Shown here: piece after piece, positions 1 through 11,720 of the stretch
How the letters are laid out: each line of letters opens with the position of its first letter
How positions within the stretch are numbered: position 1 is the first letter of the stretch
Source of the DNA: Welwitschia mirabilis
Lineage: Eukaryota; Gnetophyta; Gnetopsida; Welwitschiales
Assembly (NCBI GenBank): GCA_051453625.1
Contig: JBOZIK010000001.1
Span: forward strand, 226,653,373-226,698,355
Direction: 5' to 3'
Length of the DNA: 44,983 nt
Notes under the pieces: model-generated
What the model saw: only the letters and a program-made list of their open reading frames with translations
What the model was told of the DNA's origin: nothing
Databases searched by the model: none
Position numbers and translations under genes: made by a program

Positions 1-879
1 ATTTAGATCATAAAGGCAAGTTTTGTTAAGGTTGACCTTGATTAGTATTAGATTTACATTGCTATTCCATTCCATTTCACTTTACATTTTATATTCTAAT
101 TGGTAGATCTTATAGTTTATGTTGGTTAAGCACTAGTGAATACTCTTCTTAATTAATCTAAATTATAGAAAGGCTAGTCCATGTGACAGAAGGATTAGGA
201 ACGAAAAGAGTCCATTTCATTTCCACTTGCATTTCATTTCCATTCAGTTGCATTGCATTTACTCATTTATTCCCTTCTATTTTTTATAAGATAAAAGACC
301 AAAAACATATTAGAAATCAATTCTCTAACTCTTATCTTAGTGCATTCATTGCAATTATGACATTCAGTTGAACTCTTGTCTATACTAGTGTGTGTTTTCT
401 GCAAGTTATTTGGTTTATAGGTTTACCTAAAGAACTTCAAAATTACATAAATTCACACTGCAATAATGATCAAGCATTTTTGAAGTTTATTATTTAGAAA
501 AATGTGTTTAGCCCATTTGGTAATTTTTTAAGTTCCAAATTAAAATTTTCCCTTATTATTGTTGTAATCCCATCTTAATGTAAGAGGTTTTCTATGGTTT
601 TAACATGTTAAACATTATGATCAATGAGGGATTTAAATTTTTTATTTATTTCCTCATTTAAGTTATCATAGAAGAGGTTATTATTGAGATTACATAGATT
701 ATAGGAATTAGAATTTTCTAAGATTTTTTTACATTATTTAAAATAATTAAATAAATTTGAATTATGTAAAGTAAGAAATCTTTCTTCTAGAGGTGATGTT
801 GAATAAGCATGAAGGGTCTAATTTGCTATTTAAGATTAGAATCTACCCCCATATCACTTTTAGTCATATCAAAGACTCA

Positions 880-1080
880 AGTAATGAATTTCTTATTTCT
901 TAGTGGCATTCCATCATTCTAGTTTGTATGTCAATAATGCAATGGGTTATTGCATAAAACGCTCTTCCTAAGAATTAATGGTATCCTCCATTATGTTCTA
1001 ATCAGCTAGTTTTAACACATTTTTTGTTGATTCAATACTATTTTCCTATCTAAAATTTTTGTAAATGTGAAATAACATAA
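880..1080 (-). pseudogene. Relic of Ty3/gypsy aspartic protease (E1)
   Basis: The minus-strand frame around 895-1020 reads FLGRAFYAITHCIIDIQ, which corresponds to the conserved LILGRPFLAT...IDV block at the C-terminal half of plant Ty3/gypsy proteases. The frame is interrupted by stops on both sides (a TAA directly before FLG). The active-site half upstream is too decayed to read with confidence. The same block is seen at 10980-11060 in the second element as LLLGKAFCATTHCIIDI. Originally the protease would have processed the gag-pol polyprotein; here it is non-functional. Confidence 0.65.
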
Positions 1081-2249
1081 TGTTAAGACTAGCTCATATT
1101 TCTATTAATGCTTTCTTCATCTTTTTGCTTTATTCCAAGATAACACTAATCATGGTAGCCCATAGGTATTTGAATTTTGGACATTTTGTTACTACTAAGT
1201 TAGAAAGGGATTGAGCTATGAATGGCCTACTTGGTATGGTTCTTTTATATTTTCTCTTGACTAATTCCTTCCATATTTTGTTGTATTAAGGATTATTTTG
1301 CAATATTTTCTAAAAAGGAAAGTCGATGCTCACATCTTGTATAATTACCTTAAGATAATAATCATACATAAGATTAGTCTTTAATTTTTCTATATAAACA
1401 TTTGTAGATTTATTTTCTACGTTTTCATTGGTTATGTTATGATTATATATTTCTATAGGAATTAAATGGAAACATGATTGATTAATAATTTCTATGTCAT
1501 TATCATGATTTTTATTTTCTTATTTATGAGAAGTATAGGTTTCCTCGTTAAAATATGTATTATGTTCACTTCTTGTGACTATTTTCCAATCCTTTTTAAC
1601 ATCATTTTAATTAGAAATTATTTGGATTACAAGGAAGTCTTGAGATCTTTGGTTTTTTAAGATGGTTTTTTGAAAAATGCTTATAAGGTTTTCCATATTC
1701 TTGTTGATGACTTCTTGCATTTTCTTTGATTCCTTAATTAAATATATAAGGGAATCATTCATAATATAGTTGAAAAAGTTATTGGGTTAAAATTTATTAA
1801 ACTAAAAGTTATAAGGCTAAAAGTTATTAGACTAATAGTTGTTACTCCTATACCTATTATCAAAAGAGGATTTGAAGGCTAGTTGTGGTCCATTATTTTG
1901 TGGCTAAAATTGTTGATTATTTTTGGAAATATTAAGTCTTTGATTGAATGTAGAGACTTCTTTATAAATCATTTCTCTACATGTTGGTAAGGCAAAAAAA
2001 TCTTTAGTGTAATGGGAATTGTCTTCACATATCTCATAATGAGAGTAAGGTGTTGAAGGTTCAAATTGTTGATTTAATATTTTTGTATTAGCTAGGGCCC
2101 TGCTATAAATTTCTAAAGTGTTAGTAAGATCTTAAATGAGGTTGATAGGGCTAGGTTACTCTTTATGTTGTACTTTCTTAATGTCTTTCAACATTTTCCT
2201 ATAGTTCTACTTTCCTTAAGGGTTATTTGAGGCCATGATTAACTAATTT
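1081..2249. other. E1 internal region with no readable domain
   Basis: AT-rich sequence between the gag and protease relics of E1. By position it should encode the C-terminal part of gag, including a zinc knuckle and an Asn/Gln-rich linker, but I cannot read a sustained frame. Short plus-strand open frames such as 1478-1660 have AT-driven hydrophobic composition and no recognisable motif, and are treated as noise. Confidence 0.4.
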
Positions 2250-2830
2250 TCATGAACCCCTTCAAAAGTTTCTAAGCATCATCTAAAGATAAGTTGAGTA
2301 AATTTCCACAACATAAAATATACTAGTGGCTTGATTTGGCTATTAAATCCACTATAGAATTGGTTAACAAGGTCTTCTCTTAAAAATCATCTATAGAACT
2401 AGATAAGACAATAATTACATATCTCTTATAGGTTGTAACATAATCCTCATAAGGTTCTTATGCAAAGTTGGTAACTTCTCTTCTACTTTTTCTTATGGTT
2501 ATCTCACTCATAAACCTTTTTATTAAGTCATCTTTAACTTGGCTCCAAGTCTTAAGAATTTTATGTAAGATAGTTTTTAGCTAGTTTTTAGTATTTCCTC
2601 TAAGGGTAAAGGGGAGAATTATCATGTAAATCCTATTGGTTATCTTTTTCCCATTTCCTAAGATAAAAATAAGTTATTTTATTTTAACTAGGTGCTGAAA
2701 TGGATCTTTTTCTTCATTTCCTAAGAAGGTAGGATAGGCTTGCAGGTTTTTTGATTTTACGTTATCTCTAGTAGGTAGGTTAAAAGGTTTTGAATCTTCT
2801 TTTTTATTTAAGATATCTTATCCTTAAGAG
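2250..2830 (-). pseudogene. Relic of retrotransposon gag (E1)
   Basis: The minus strand carries a broken Retrotrans_gag-type capsid domain. Readable pieces in order are YPTFLGNEEKDPFQHL, then LKTILHKILKTWSQVKDD, then IKRFMSEITIRKSRREV, matching the usual arrangement of a FxG..DPxxHL segment followed by W..L...I..W..L...F..RF. In-frame stops replace conserved positions, for example the Trp before LKTIL. The segment lies about 700-1250 nt downstream of the primer site on the minus strand, which fits gag. It is a pseudogene homologous to 13109-13470. Confidence 0.7.
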
Positions 2831-3482
2831 TTAATGAGGTAGAAGTATAAGTAGAAGCTAATATCTTTAGAGGTTTAGAAGGGAAAAATGTTTAAGGGGT
2901 AGGTCTTTTGAAGGGGTTTAAATAGGAAGATAGTTTATGATACAAATTACTTTTAGAAATAGGTGAATTAATTTTAGGAGTATACAAAGTATAATAATAG
3001 TCTTCTTCTATTTTAGATTGAAATAAAATTTTCTCACCTTAAACTATTGAATAGAAATCCATTAACCCTTCTTGAATTTCTTTGCAAACAAATTGCTTCT
3101 TCTAATGGTGCTTTTTCTATGTTACCATTCTCTTATATTTTTATAAAATATTAAACAAATTTCTTTACACCCAAGTGAAAAACTCCCTTTTAGATCACAC
3201 GAAGTACAAGAATAAGGCTATACTAATAATGGTTTTGGCACTTACTTAAAGTTCATGAAGTACAAAGTGTAGACCAACTTTGTTAAAAATAGTAGTAATT
3301 TCCAATTCTAAATAAAAAGTAAAATTAACTAAATTTAGAGAACAAGCTAAACTAAGAGAGTAAAAGTACAAGCTAATATAAGAAAATAAAACACTATATG
3401 TAGATACTACACTAGTAAACATCTTAAAAAAATTTACTTACATGAGTAGTGAGAATCAATCTTTCAAATGTTCTTCAACTCC

Positions 3483-3500
3483 GCCCTGGTAATGGTGCTA
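3483..3500 (-). other. Decayed primer binding site (tRNA-Asp type), E1
   Basis: On the minus strand the 18 bases read TAGCACCATTACCAGGGC. Against the complement of the plant tRNA-Asp 3' end (TGGCGCCGTTGCCGGGGA, recalled from memory) there are five G-to-A changes and one mismatch at the last base. It sits one base from the LTR end, the correct place for minus-strand priming. tRNA-Asp priming is typical of Athila/Tat elements. It is scored as a relic; another tRNA is possible but would need more mismatches. Confidence 0.6.
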
Positions 3501-3501
3501 A

Positions 3502-5028
3502 TTTATTAGAGTATATGTTATGTGCTTTTCTTCTTTAATCAATAATATTTAATGATAAGCTGCAATGTTAAGTATCTAGGACATAAAAAACACTAGTACA
3601 AGGAGTTTATCCAAATGTCATACTCTAGAGAAAAATTAAAAAGTACATTTGAAAGATTCAATTAAAAAAAGATTGAAACAGTTTTCTATTCTGATTTTAG
3701 AATGATAAAGGAATAAAAACGCAATGTTGGATGAAATGTAATGAATGAATGCAAAGATGANNNNNNNNNNNNNNNNNNNNNNNNNNNNNNNNNNNNNNNN
3801 NNNNNNNNNNNNNNNNNNNNNNNNNNNNNNNNNNNNNNNNNNNNNNNNNNNNNNNNNNNNNNNNNNNNNNNNNNNNNNNNNNNNNNNNNNNNNNNNNNNN
3901 NNNNNNNNNNNNNNNNNNNNNNNNNNNNNNNNNNNNNNNNNNNNNNNNNNNNNNNNNNNNNNNNNNNNNNNNNNNNNNNNNNNNNNNNNNNNNNNNNNNN
4001 NNNNNNNNNNNNNNNNNNNNNNNNNNNNNNNNNNNNNNNNNNNNNNNNNNNNNNNNNNNNNNNNNNNNNNNNNNNNNNNNNNNNNNNNNNNNNNNNNNNN
4101 NNNNNNNNNNNNNNNNNNNNNNNNNNNNNCCAAGGAGTAGTAATAGATCAAGAGTAATCATATCACTAATTTCATAATACATAAAATATGTTTTACATCC
4201 ATTAGGGCTATCGTCCACCTAGGTCTCATCTAGATGAGAGGGTGAATGATACATGATATTCTTTTCTAATAGCTATCTATCCTCCACATGCTTCTTTGGT
4301 GGAATGGATGATTGTCATCTAACTAATATCATTTGGATGATTGAGTGAATGATTATTAGTTATAAAATTATCATTTTCATTTCTTTTGTTCCTACTAGTT
4401 AGTTGGAGTTTTTGTCTAGATAACCAAGTGGGTGATATTCTTTCTAAAGACTTCTCTGCCTTGATAGTCATAATTTATTTTTCTCTTAGTAGATGAAGCT
4501 TTCTCCTACTAGAATTAATTTTTCTTCATCCTTCACAAGTACATTGATTAAGATCAAGTGTTCTTCTGAATTTGATCATGGCTTCTAGGTTTATTGACAC
4601 ATTCCAGTATCTTCTAAAGGGTTTGAATTTGATGATATACCTTATCATCCTTCAAAGCCATCTTTGAAATATGATTTTGCTTCATAAATTACCATTGTCC
4701 ATTGATTGTCATCTGAATGATCAAGTGGATAACCATTAACAAAAGAAGGATCTTACTATCTATGTATTATGGTCATCATCTTCTAAGTATCATTTAGACA
4801 AGAAGGTATAATGTACTTCTTTTCCATCTTTTAGCCCTCTCAATCATTACCTATCAATCTTAATTGGATCCATGATTCTTTAAATAAGTTAGAAAGTTTG
4901 AATCATGTTAGGAGATATTCATAATTTTTGAATTTAATGCTTCATGTGATCATCTTAATAGATCTTCAAATTCTTCCTAATTTGATTGGAAATCTATAAA
5001 ATATTCCTACAATCACACTCTAATAACA
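3502..5028 (-). repeat. 5' LTR of E1 with a 369-N gap
   Basis: The plus-strand left edge reads TTTATTAGAG and the right edge reads CTCTAATAACA, an imperfect terminal inverted repeat of the TGTT...AACA type. The left edge abuts the primer site. Internal sequence is related to the LTRs of E2: AGATCAAGAGTAATCAT at 4144-4160 against AGATCAAGAGCAATCAT at 14977-14993, one mismatch in 17. It also contains several copies of the dyad motif described under findings (for example 4208-4250 and 4311-4354). Both boundaries are inferred from the terminal repeats only, since the partner LTR is outside the window. Confidence 0.55.
3761..4129. other. Assembly gap (369 N)
   Basis: Run of 369 unknown bases inside the E1 LTR. 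The non-round length suggests a sized gap. Open frames drawn across it are meaningless. Confidence 0.99.
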
Positions 5029-5584
5029 CTATCAAATAGGCCAAATTGGCCTATATGATAATGCAAGTTATTTTTGATGTATAATATGTTCAAGTCCATA
5101 ATTGCATTTGATATAATTTTTCATGATAAGTTAGGAACATGAGTTTTGAGGTGATTTTCTCAAAACAACCAATGGCATTGGGTGACCTGTATAGCAACAC
5201 CAATTTTATAGGCTACATATTGATAACATTTTGCACTATTCCTAAAAGTGTAATAATTAACCTGAAAATGTCATGGAGAAATGATAAGTCTATAATTATT
5301 ATGAAAAAGCAATAGAAGGCATGTTTTCAATATGAATAAGTTATATTAATATCTTTCATTAAGATAGACTAATCAATTAACTTGATCAAAATATTAGTTT
5401 ATAGTTAACAACTCTCATTAGATTCAACTTATTTAATTATAGTTTACTTAATCAGTGATTAAAGTTAACTATGGTCAACTTAAACTTAGTAAAGTGAATA
5501 AAGAATAAAAAAGAGAGAGAAATTTAATAATCTACTTAATTTAAGTGAAATTAATCTTTGTAAGCTACTTTAAGATCATATCAT
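5029..5584. other. AT-rich spacer, no gene seen
   Basis: Nothing coding is recognisable on either strand. The only structure noted is a 19-base palindrome-like sequence at 5036-5054 (9-base arms ATAGGCCAA and TTGGCCTAT around one A), just outside the inferred E1 LTR edge. Confidence 0.5.
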
Positions 5585-6410
5585 GCTTAGCTATTAGATG
5601 TCATCCTTAGGTTTTTAATATCACCCTTAAGAAGCTAACATTACACTTAGATGCTTGATGTCAAACTTGAGCACCTAACATTGTACTTTGATGTCAAACA
5701 TTACACTTTCAAGGTCACATGCACTTGTCTTGATGTTTTACTTGAGTGCTTATCACCACACTTAGGAGTTCACCCTTATACTTAGGTATTTGACATTCTA
5801 CTTTTCTAGTATTACACTTACTCATGACATTGTAACTTATTTCTTGATGTTACACTTTATTGCTTGACATTATACTTGAACGGATAATTTTACACTTGGT
5901 CTGATGTCATACTTTGATGCCAACTATCACACTTGGGAGGCCAATGTTCCACTCAGGTATTTGATGTTGCACTTGTTACAATATTATACTTTTTTAAAAT
6001 TGCATTTTTCTTAACATTATACTTACCTAATTTTACACTTTTCCTTAACATTAAAATTAATCCCTTGACATTAGACCTCCCTTGATATCACACTTCTCAA
6101 CATTGCACTTATCCCTGATATTGTAGTTCATCACCTAACATCATCCTTTTCCCAATGTTGCACTCACCTCTAACATTGAAGTTTATCATTGAATATTAAA
6201 TTTTCATTAATATTGTAATTGTATGATATTAAACTTTTTTTCCATGTTATAATTCATTTCTTAACATCATACTTTAATGTCTAAAATCATGCTAGATATT
6301 TGATGTCATACTTGCTTACGTGAGATTATACTTGAGTGTATGACACTACACTTATTATCTAACATTACACTTGTATGTCTTATGTTGCACTTAGATTCCT
6401 AAGCTACTCA
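5585..6410. repeat. Degenerate minisatellite, units about 20-22 bp
   Basis: About 830 bases consist of head-to-tail degenerate copies of a unit close to TTGATGTTACACTTGAGTGC. The core GA(T/C)(G/A)TTA(C/T)ACTT recurs every 16-23 bases, roughly 35-40 times (for example 5847-5858, 5867-5880, 6340-6348, 6363-6372). Units differ at many positions and in length, so the array is old. It lies in spacer between the E1 LTR and the chromovirus gag relic. A coding origin (about 7 residues per unit) cannot be excluded, but no frame stays open. Confidence 0.8.
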
Positions 6411-7079
6411 AACACTCTAAGGTAGTAGTTTGATTCTAGAAAAGTTAACATTTATTCTGAAAACCTACTTGGACTCAACTATATTATAAAACTCAATTAC
6501 TATAAATTGTTTATATTAGTTGAAGTATTCATAATGATTAAACTTATTACATAACAATCATGTAAGTTTTTTAAATGTCTTGAATAGAAGCCTATACAAA
6601 TCACTCTAGGATGCCTTATTTATAAAATAAGGTGGAATTTTAGCTTATTGTCAATCTTTAAAGGATAAAATGAATGTTCAAATCCACAACATAAAATCTT
6701 AATTGAATTACATTTACTTTTAAAATAAATAGTACTTTTAAAGATAGACATAAATTCTTCCTAGCTCACCAATAAGATTGATGATTTACTAGTTCATTGG
6801 AATAATCGAACATGGAATAAGCTAACCAAAATATATAATAGACATTATAAAGTCACAAAAATCATTTTTAAGACTTATCTATAACCTAAGGATGAAAGTC
6901 GCTAACACTTCACTCTAACTTACAAATTTTTTAACTAAGGTTTATCAATATAGAGGTCAAGCTATAAGACTTCTTATTTAATAATCCCCACATCCCTTTC
7001 CAAAAATAAAGAATGAATAATGATCTAATAAGGATGATATACTTCCAACTCTATGAAAAATTGGTTAGAACTAATGAGT
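6411..7079. other. AT-rich spacer, possibly 5' part of element E3
   Basis: No readable coding frame, RNA gene or clear LTR end. By position it could hold the leader or 5' LTR of the plus-strand element whose gag relic starts near 7080, but I see no primer site for it. Confidence 0.3.
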
Positions 7080-7343
7080 ACACTATGACATGGCTTTAGC
7101 AAGTAAAATATTAATTTTATTTAAACAATGTTCCAAGCAATAGAAATATATCTATGTTGATATTTTTCTTATATGCAATGTATAAGAAGGATGGCTAAGA
7201 TTCCAAAATAATAAAGGAGGAGGAAAAAAAAACTTAAAATCTATTATATGAAACACATTTAGGGATGAGTTTAAAAATAATTTCATTATAGTTAACTTCA
7301 TTAAGGATTAAATGATAGATCTCTAATGCCTATAGCTAGGAAA
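7080..7343 (+). pseudogene. 5' part of a chromovirus-like gag relic (E3), split by insertion of E2
   Basis: In broken plus-strand frames this reads TMTWL*QVKY and then NTFRDEFKNNFIIVNFIKD near 7250-7310, resembling the tW..F...F...Y segment of Ty3/gypsy gag. The same frame continues across the E2 insertion: once E2 and one copy of GTATC are removed, LGKY runs into LNNHYFKL and CLMKY at 16372 onward, resembling the LKQG..SV..Y..KF..L.KYA segment that normally follows. The continuity across 9 kb of inserted DNA is the main support. Stops and frame shifts make it non-functional. Confidence 0.5.
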
Positions 7344-7348
7344 GTATC
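7344..7348. repeat. Target-site duplication GTATC, left copy
   Basis: GTATC immediately precedes the LTR start TGTTGCAG, and an identical GTATC follows the other LTR end at 16367-16371. Five bases is the usual duplication length for plant Ty3/gypsy integrases. Confidence 0.75.
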
Positions 7349-8424
7349 TGTTGCAGTGTGTATTTATGAAAGATTTTACATTCAAAGAGATCTTGTCATT
7401 TATAACCAAAATAGATAGCTTACATAATACATTACACTAGTATAGTGGAAGTAGACCCAAAATGTTGTATCTCATTGAAGTCTATGAGATGAGACATAGA
7501 TTGCTTTAAAAAAGAATACTATAAACCAAAAATAAATAATAATGTAAGAAATAAAAGATACAATGCAAAATGAAATATGCAATCTAAACTAACATGCAAT
7601 GTAAAAATAACCCTAACTCTACTTGTTTTATCCTTAATGAAGGCTGCCCTTGATGATCTACGTCATCCAAGAAATTGTTACCAAATCAAGGGCAATCATA
7701 AACCATAAGGGTAACCAAAATACCTAAGATGCAAACATGAAAAGAAAACCATTTTTTATATTAAAAGAGTAACAACATCTGGGATTACAAAACAGCCGAG
7801 TCTCAATGGAGGATACACAGCCCTCCACCAAGTGCACGTCTTTCTATAACACATGTAGATGGATCTTTCACCCTTTGACATCCTGTCATGAGGATTTCCG
7901 GTGCAATGAAGATGAGAAGGAGAGTTGAAGGGGGGAGTTATTTATAAGAAAATACAACAAAAAAGGACAAATGGTAGGTGTGAAAAGACGCGCTCCTTTA
8001 CAACTCAGAAATAGATAAAATGGTCAAGGATATCTATCAGAGTCAGTTACATGTTAGTGTTGTCTGAGCTGTCATCCAGATGATAGGAGGAATAATAGCA
8101 CATTATAAAATATTCTCAAAATGATGACTCAATAGTTCACATCAGTAGTCGTCGTCCTACCTGTTGTGAGGATGACAAAGGAGACAATGATCCTCTTTGA
8201 TTATTTTCTTTAGGAGAAACTTAGCATTTTTGTCATTAATCCTTATTCAAAACTCTGTGCATTAAAAAGTGCCTTTAATATATTAAATTTGGATAAGAAT
8301 CGCACTTTTCCAAGATTTCCTCTTATACCTTCAAAATCCTCAGAATTGCACCCAAACCTGTATAAAAGTCCTACAAAACAACTCATAAAACCCCATCAAA
8401 TAACCATAAATTGGTAGCACAACA
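7349..8424 (-). repeat. 3' LTR of E2
   Basis: Complete 1,076-base LTR, starting TGTTGCAGTG and ending GCACAACA on the plus strand. On the minus strand it follows a polypurine tract, so it is the downstream LTR. It is alignable by eye with 14643-15437 and 15538-16366 over most of its length, with many transitions, implying an old insertion. A TATAAATA box lies on the minus strand at 7939-7946, and two dyad motifs lie at 8059-8098 and 8148-8192. Confidence 0.88.
7939..7946 (-). promoter_or_regulatory. LTR TATA box (TATAAATA)
   Basis: The minus strand reads TATAAATA followed by a C-rich stretch. The same eight bases are kept at equivalent positions in the other LTR copies (15281-15288 and 15881-15888). 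Transcription would start about 30 bases downstream on the minus strand. Confidence 0.6.
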
Positions 8425-8438
8425 TAGCCCCCCACTTA
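8425..8438 (-). other. Polypurine tract of E2
   Basis: The minus strand reads TAAGTGGGGGGCTA and directly abuts the 3' LTR start TGTTGTGC. This is the expected position and composition of the plus-strand primer of an LTR retrotransposon. Confidence 0.75.
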
Positions 8439-10384
8439 GCCTTTGTCATTCCTAACAAAATCCAGGCGAAAAAATCATAATTATGGGCCAATCTATTTTT
8501 CAAAAAATAAATCTAGAAGTTATAAATCAGGGTTATAAAACACATCACATGGATAGATAACAAGTAATGCATAATGCATATGAAAATTTTAAAAATTTTA
8601 TGTCATGAAAGCTCTAAATTAAGTTTTATTTTTTTTGAAAATGAGCCATAAAAATGGGTATCTACCCTCTCCACCCCCCCTCCCCCCAAAGAAAAAGCAA
8701 TACGTCCCATATTAGACAATAAAGCAAAGAAAATAAATAAGAGTAAGAAGGCAAGTAAAAGAGGACAACTTTCCAAAATTAAGTGCAAAGCTGAGTAATG
8801 TTAGATTTGAAAAATATAGAGATATGAAATATTCTGATAGGTAAAGAAAAGAGTGGACAATAAAAATGATTCATCATAAAAAGAAAAAGAGTAATGCTTA
8901 CAAGATCAAAAATCTAAAAAGAACACAAATCTAAGAAATTATCTTTTTATTAAGAACTTAAAGAAAGAAAACATGCTAAGAAAATACAGTAATAACTTTG
9001 AAATTACTAACCAAACCATAAAATAAAACAAGAAGAATTGGCATAAGATAACATAAATAAAAGATAGCTTACTAATCTGATATTTTAACCTAGGAGACTC
9101 CCATGAAAGTACTCATAACATCACTTGATGTGCAAAATGCATGACTTAATGTACAAAAATTCCATTCGATAAGGCAGTGATTATGATGATGCTAGAAAAA
9201 AATGCTACAAACAATGAATAATCAGACTAAAGAATTACTCAAAAATGAACTCTCCTACCAACATCTCAAAACAAACACCCAAATCTGAAGAAATGAAATA
9301 ATCATGTGAAAAGACTAAGAGTCTAGAAAACAAGCAATGCCTTTAATGATACCACGAACACCACTAATCCGCCTCAAAGCTTAAATACAACTTTATTATC
9401 CATAATGAGGGGAGTGCAACCATAGACAGAGAAGTAAGGATCTGTGAAGCATGGCCAACTAACCTCCTAGTGAAGTTCCCACAGCAACCATATTACACTA
9501 CCAAAGGCTTCGCTAAGAAATATTTACCCTGATGTACTTGTAGTAGGACATCATGATGCTCATGTTTTTGAGATATAAATATAAAACATCATGATCTTTC
9601 TTCACCCTTTTTTTCCCAACAATATTCCACATGACCAAACACTCCAAAAGACAATGGTGCAAGTCGTAAGATTAAGACAGAAAAAACACTCTTAAACAAT
9701 TTAAGACCTTCTCATCATTGATAAAAACATCAAAAATAAAGCATTTTCTTTTACATTAAAGTTCATAGACATGTGAATGTCCTAAATATTGGGTGAATCC
9801 AATCTTACCACTGAAATGCCTAAGTCTAAAGACTAATTATAAAAATAAATACATAAATCATGTTTAAAAGATGATTGATTAATGCCATAATAATCTTTTA
9901 AAGGAAAAATCTAAGAGAAAATTTAGATGGTTTTCTCATGAAATCCCAAATTTTGCCCATATACTTCCTACAATTCTCAAGTATTCAAGTCAAAAATCTC
10001 AACAGGGCCATAAAAATGTATTTTCTCAAAAAAAAAGAAAATAAAAATCATAATTTTATTAACTATTATCCTACTCATCGTCCAGATGACAAAGAGGACG
10101 ATAGAGACAGATAAACAATATTAAAAAATAAAAAAATTTATTAGAAAGTTGGAAAACTCAATAAAGCTGACTCTCGTCCACCTTGTCATGGGGACGACAG
10201 GTGAGATAACAGATTATTATGATAGAAACAGGAGATAAAAACTACAAATAGAAATAAAAACTGAAACAGAAAATGAAAACAAAGACTCTCAAAATAAAAA
10301 AAACTAAAAATAGTAAGCAAAAAAATTTTATTAAATTCCTAAATCTAATTCACACTTTTATTGAAAAGAAAGAAGAAAGAAAAG
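8439..10384 (-). other. Long non-coding 3' region of E2
   Basis: Nearly 2 kb between the last coding relic and the polypurine tract. It is A-rich on the plus strand and has no sustained frame and no RT or integrase motif on either strand. It contains a G-rich tract on the minus strand (8665-8687) and two dyad motifs (10071-10108, 10171-10210). The open frame at 8603-8788 on the minus strand is composition-driven. Non-coding 3' regions of this size are known in Athila-like and non-autonomous elements. Confidence 0.55.
8665..8687 (-). other. G-rich tract, possible internal polypurine tract or G-quadruplex
   Basis: The plus strand has CCC, CC, seven C and six C separated by single or few bases; the minus strand is therefore GGGGGGAGGGGGGGTGGAG followed by AGGG. 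It stands out strongly from the surrounding AT-rich DNA and lies about 240 bases upstream of the terminal polypurine tract in element orientation. Confidence 0.5.
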
Positions 10385-11344
10385 TCAAGGATCTGTTTTG
10401 TTCTCAATATTTTTAGAGAAATAAGATCCAAATAAAAAATTTACCAATTGATAAAACCTAAGAGATATGCAATTATGTTCAAGTAAAATCAATTGGATGA
10501 AGAGAGGAATAATGAAGAGTACTCTATAATACCACATTAAAGCATAAATTTTGGAATTCAAAGGGGAGAGAAATGGTAACTCTGGTAAAAGATTTTTATT
10601 AAATGCAAGAGTTTTATTTTGATCATCATAAAGAAAATTACCTTCAATTCCATTAAAAACATTTTTCTCATTCATATTCAAATTATGATTTTTAATTTTT
10701 GGACAATCTCCCTCATAATCTTTCTTGAAAACTTGCACTTCCTTACATTCTAAAGGTTTCAATTATTCTTCATTCTTAAATTAATCATCACAAAGCACAT
10801 GCTCATTTGCTTTTATCTCTCTTTCTTCAAGTGGATGATGTTGTATGAATAAAGTTGATTTGATATTACTTTCAATGTTCATTTCATCATTACCTAAATC
10901 TTTTTTAGCTACATCAAAAACTGTAATGGTAAATGTTCTATTTCCAAAATGACATTTCATTATTCCTGCTCTTATGTCAATGATGCAGTGGGTTGTTGCA
11001 CAAAAGGCTTTACCTAAAAGTAAAGGGTATCCTCTGTTATGCTCAACTTCTATGATAATTACATCTATGGGGTAGCAAGCCTCTTCTATTCATATTGCCA
11101 AATCTTTAATAATGTTTAATTATTTCTTAACTGATGTATCTACTAATTTTAAGACAACCGGAGTACGTTCTATTCTATCCTCCAAACCAAGTCTCTTACA
11201 AATGTGAAGTGGTATGATATTAACACTCGTTGCAATGTCAATCAAGGCTTTCTTAATCCTTTTATGTCTCTCTATCCATAGCTGCTCCTGGATCTTTAAA
11301 TTCGGGTGATTTTTGTAACACAAAATTCGTGAGGGATTGGGCAA
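10385..11344 (-). pseudogene. Ty3/gypsy aspartic protease relic with C-terminal extension (E2)
   Basis: The first part (11344-11120) reads ALIDIATSVNIIPLHICKRL then ERTPVVLKLVD, matching the plant Ty3/gypsy protease block CDLGASINLMPLS..KKLGL..PT...LQLAD. The catalytic Asp is present, but the D-T/L-G-A signature has become D-I-A-T. After a stop, a second piece (about 11075-10880) reads GYPLLLGKAFCATTHCIID, the LILGRPFLAT block. The frame then continues through a 125-codon stretch (10762-10385) containing LKPLECKEVQVFKK and LLPELPFLSPLNSKIYALM, which I do not recognise as RT. It would have matured the gag polyprotein; it is now broken by at least two stops. Confidence 0.75.
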
Positions 11345-11720
11345 GAAATACTTTGCTAAGGATAACTTATTTATGTTTTCTTCTTATTAGGTCTTTTTAT
11401 AGTTTTGAGTACCTTGAATTTTCTTGTAAAACTTTCCAAAAGAGTAATTTTATACTCATATTTTTTATTAAGGCTTTTAAGTGATCATTAAAAGTCGAAT
11501 TATTGTTAAGCCTATCCATCCAAAGGGTGATTTGTTGGAAAGGATTTTTATTTTTCTTTTTGCCAAGACAAAGGAAGTTGTAACTTTCTAAAATTTCAAT
11601 GTCATCTTCCTCTTCTTCTTTATTATTCCTAAATTTTATTTGGGAGGTGCAAGGTTCACATAGAGGAGGGCTTGTTTCTTATCCACTTCTTATTACAACC
11701 TTATAATATTTTCTTAGTTT
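11345..11720 (-). pseudogene. E2 gag-protease linker relic
   Basis: AT-rich minus-strand sequence between the gag C-terminal segment and the protease. An acidic run encoded near 11585-11620 (several Glu and Asp codons) and short Lys-rich pieces suggest a former coding linker, but stops are frequent and no domain can be named. Confidence 0.35.

Larger units (their letters stand above)
1..3501 (-). mobile_element. Internal region of an Athila-like Ty3/gypsy element (element E1), truncated by the window edge
   Basis: Reading the minus strand from right to left gives the order LTR, primer binding site, gag relic, protease relic, which is the normal 5' to 3' order of an LTR retrotransposon. No open frame of useful length survives, so the element is dead. 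Blocks align by eye with the better preserved element at 7349-16366, for example 930-990 with 10980-11040, and 2480-2780 with 13150-13450. The 3' LTR would lie left of the window. Assignment to the Athila group rests on the protease type and the tRNA-Asp-like primer site; it is inferred without a tree. Confidence 0.75.

Noticed and set aside
3636-4218. Open frames on both strands across the long N run
   Set aside because: Most codons are unknown bases; the real residues at either end have no motif.
5036-5054. 19-base palindrome with arms ATAGGCCAA / TTGGCCTAT
   Set aside because: Single short palindrome in AT-rich DNA, no loop or neighbouring gene to give it meaning; noted only in the spacer entry.
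5585-6410. CRISPR-like array because of regularly repeated words
   Set aside because: Units are degenerate and contiguous, with no unique spacers, and the window is plant nuclear DNA; it is a minisatellite.
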